Source: Strix aluco (Eukaryota > Chordata > Aves > Strigiformes > Strigidae). From it: a stretch of DNA of 64,000 nt. The notes under the pieces were generated by a model. The model had not been told where the DNA came from. It worked only from the letters and a program-made list of their open reading frames with translations, and ran no database searches. The stretch is from the NCBI RefSeq assembly GCF_031877795.1, contig NC_133932.1, positions 40,996,180 through 41,060,179 of the forward strand. Direction: 5' to 3'. The position numbers and the translations under genes are program-made. Below are positions 63,081 to 64,000 of the stretch, in pieces; within the stretch, counting starts at the first letter, position 1, and every line of letters begins with the position of its first letter.

Positions 63081-64000
63081 TCTAAACTTGAAAAGTCTGC
63101 GTCTCACTCTATTCACTCTATCATAATTTTGTAATGCTATGGTATATAATTTGTCTTGAAAAGCAAGACTGCACCTTGAGAGATTTGTTGCAATGAGTCA
63201 GACTTTTTCATTAATCAGCCTACTCACCCCGCCCTTTTTAAAAAAATGTTTTACAAAATTTACTGCGACTGAACATGTGAGCTCTGTATCAGGCAATCAT
63301 ACAATCCTGGAGACATACTATTTATTGCACCATCATGAAATAAAGACACACCTCAAGTTATTTAAGAGAACGGGAATTTTTTGGAAGCACGTTTTCTTCA
63401 AAGGCTTGATAGAATCTCATTTTAGCTGTGAAATTTCCTTCTATTCTCACATCTAAAAACCTTCCAAGACCATCGGTCAAAACTAAAGACTTCTAGAGCA
63501 GTAGGTCTGAGAAACCTAATAGTCCTTTATGAACAAAATTTTACAACTGTTTGCATTTCCTGATGCTTTCACTAAAGAGCAATTAGGTATCCGTTGTCCT
63601 GAAAAAGATAGATTGGACAAGTCCTTAAACTCATATGCAAGCTATAGCACAGTCTGCTGGGTAGAACGAGTTTTGGGAGAAAAAGTTAAGAAACGGCCTA
63701 CAAGACAGACTGTATGAATTAATATAAACATTTTTTTCTGCTAGTGTTTGTTACAAAACTGTAATTTTTACAAGCCCATTAAATGAACAAGTGCAGACTG
63801 CATTCTTGCTGCTTTCTCTTCTGCTTACCAGTGCAATCATTCAAAACCTCAACCCATCACGGTTTAAAAATACAGTACATTCATTTTTTAATCTAGCCAA
63901 GCATGGTAAATTAGTGAGAAATGGCAGGTTCTGTGGCATATATAGTATAATATTACCTAATTACGTAGTTCAGCACAGGCACTATTCACCCATACCTGTA

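Overview
This is a window of vertebrate nuclear DNA, almost certainly from a bird. Three things point there: intron-split genes; a CR1 LINE with the typical avian 3' end; and a convergent DIPK2B / KDM6A gene pair with small introns. KDM6A and DIPK2B are also tail-to-tail neighbours on the human X (Xp11.3). In birds that block is autosomal, by general knowledge. A short piece resembling a widespread avian LTR end, inside a KDM6A intron, fits a bird but does not identify the species.

Layout. 1-18.4 kb is gene-free flank upstream of DIPK2B. It holds a 5'-truncated minus-strand CR1 (about 5.69-7.68 kb), a perfect GAAAAA hexamer array (8.98-9.14 kb) and several small palindromes and duplications. 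18.4-34.9 kb is the complete plus-strand DIPK2B gene. Its five coding exons join in phase into a 430-residue protein with a signal peptide, preceded by a perfect RFX X-box and followed by an AATAAA signal. About 34.9-51 kb is the space between the two 3' ends, where I find no gene. About 51-64 kb is the 3' end of KDM6A on the minus strand: the last four coding exons (156 residues, with both CxxC pairs of the C-terminal zinc-binding domain), an AT-rich 3' UTR, and an intron carrying an old hAT-type DNA transposon. The JmjC catalytic core lies beyond the right edge.

The two genes are not known to work together. DIPK2B encodes a secretory-pathway protein of the divergent-kinase (FAM69/DIPK) family. 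KDM6A encodes a nuclear histone H3K27 demethylase. Their linkage is ancestral synteny. I found no undescribed biological system. The observations most worth following are a four-base-shifted tandem splice donor in KDM6A, the X-box with an embedded strong-context upstream ATG before DIPK2B, and the hAT element with its target-site duplication.
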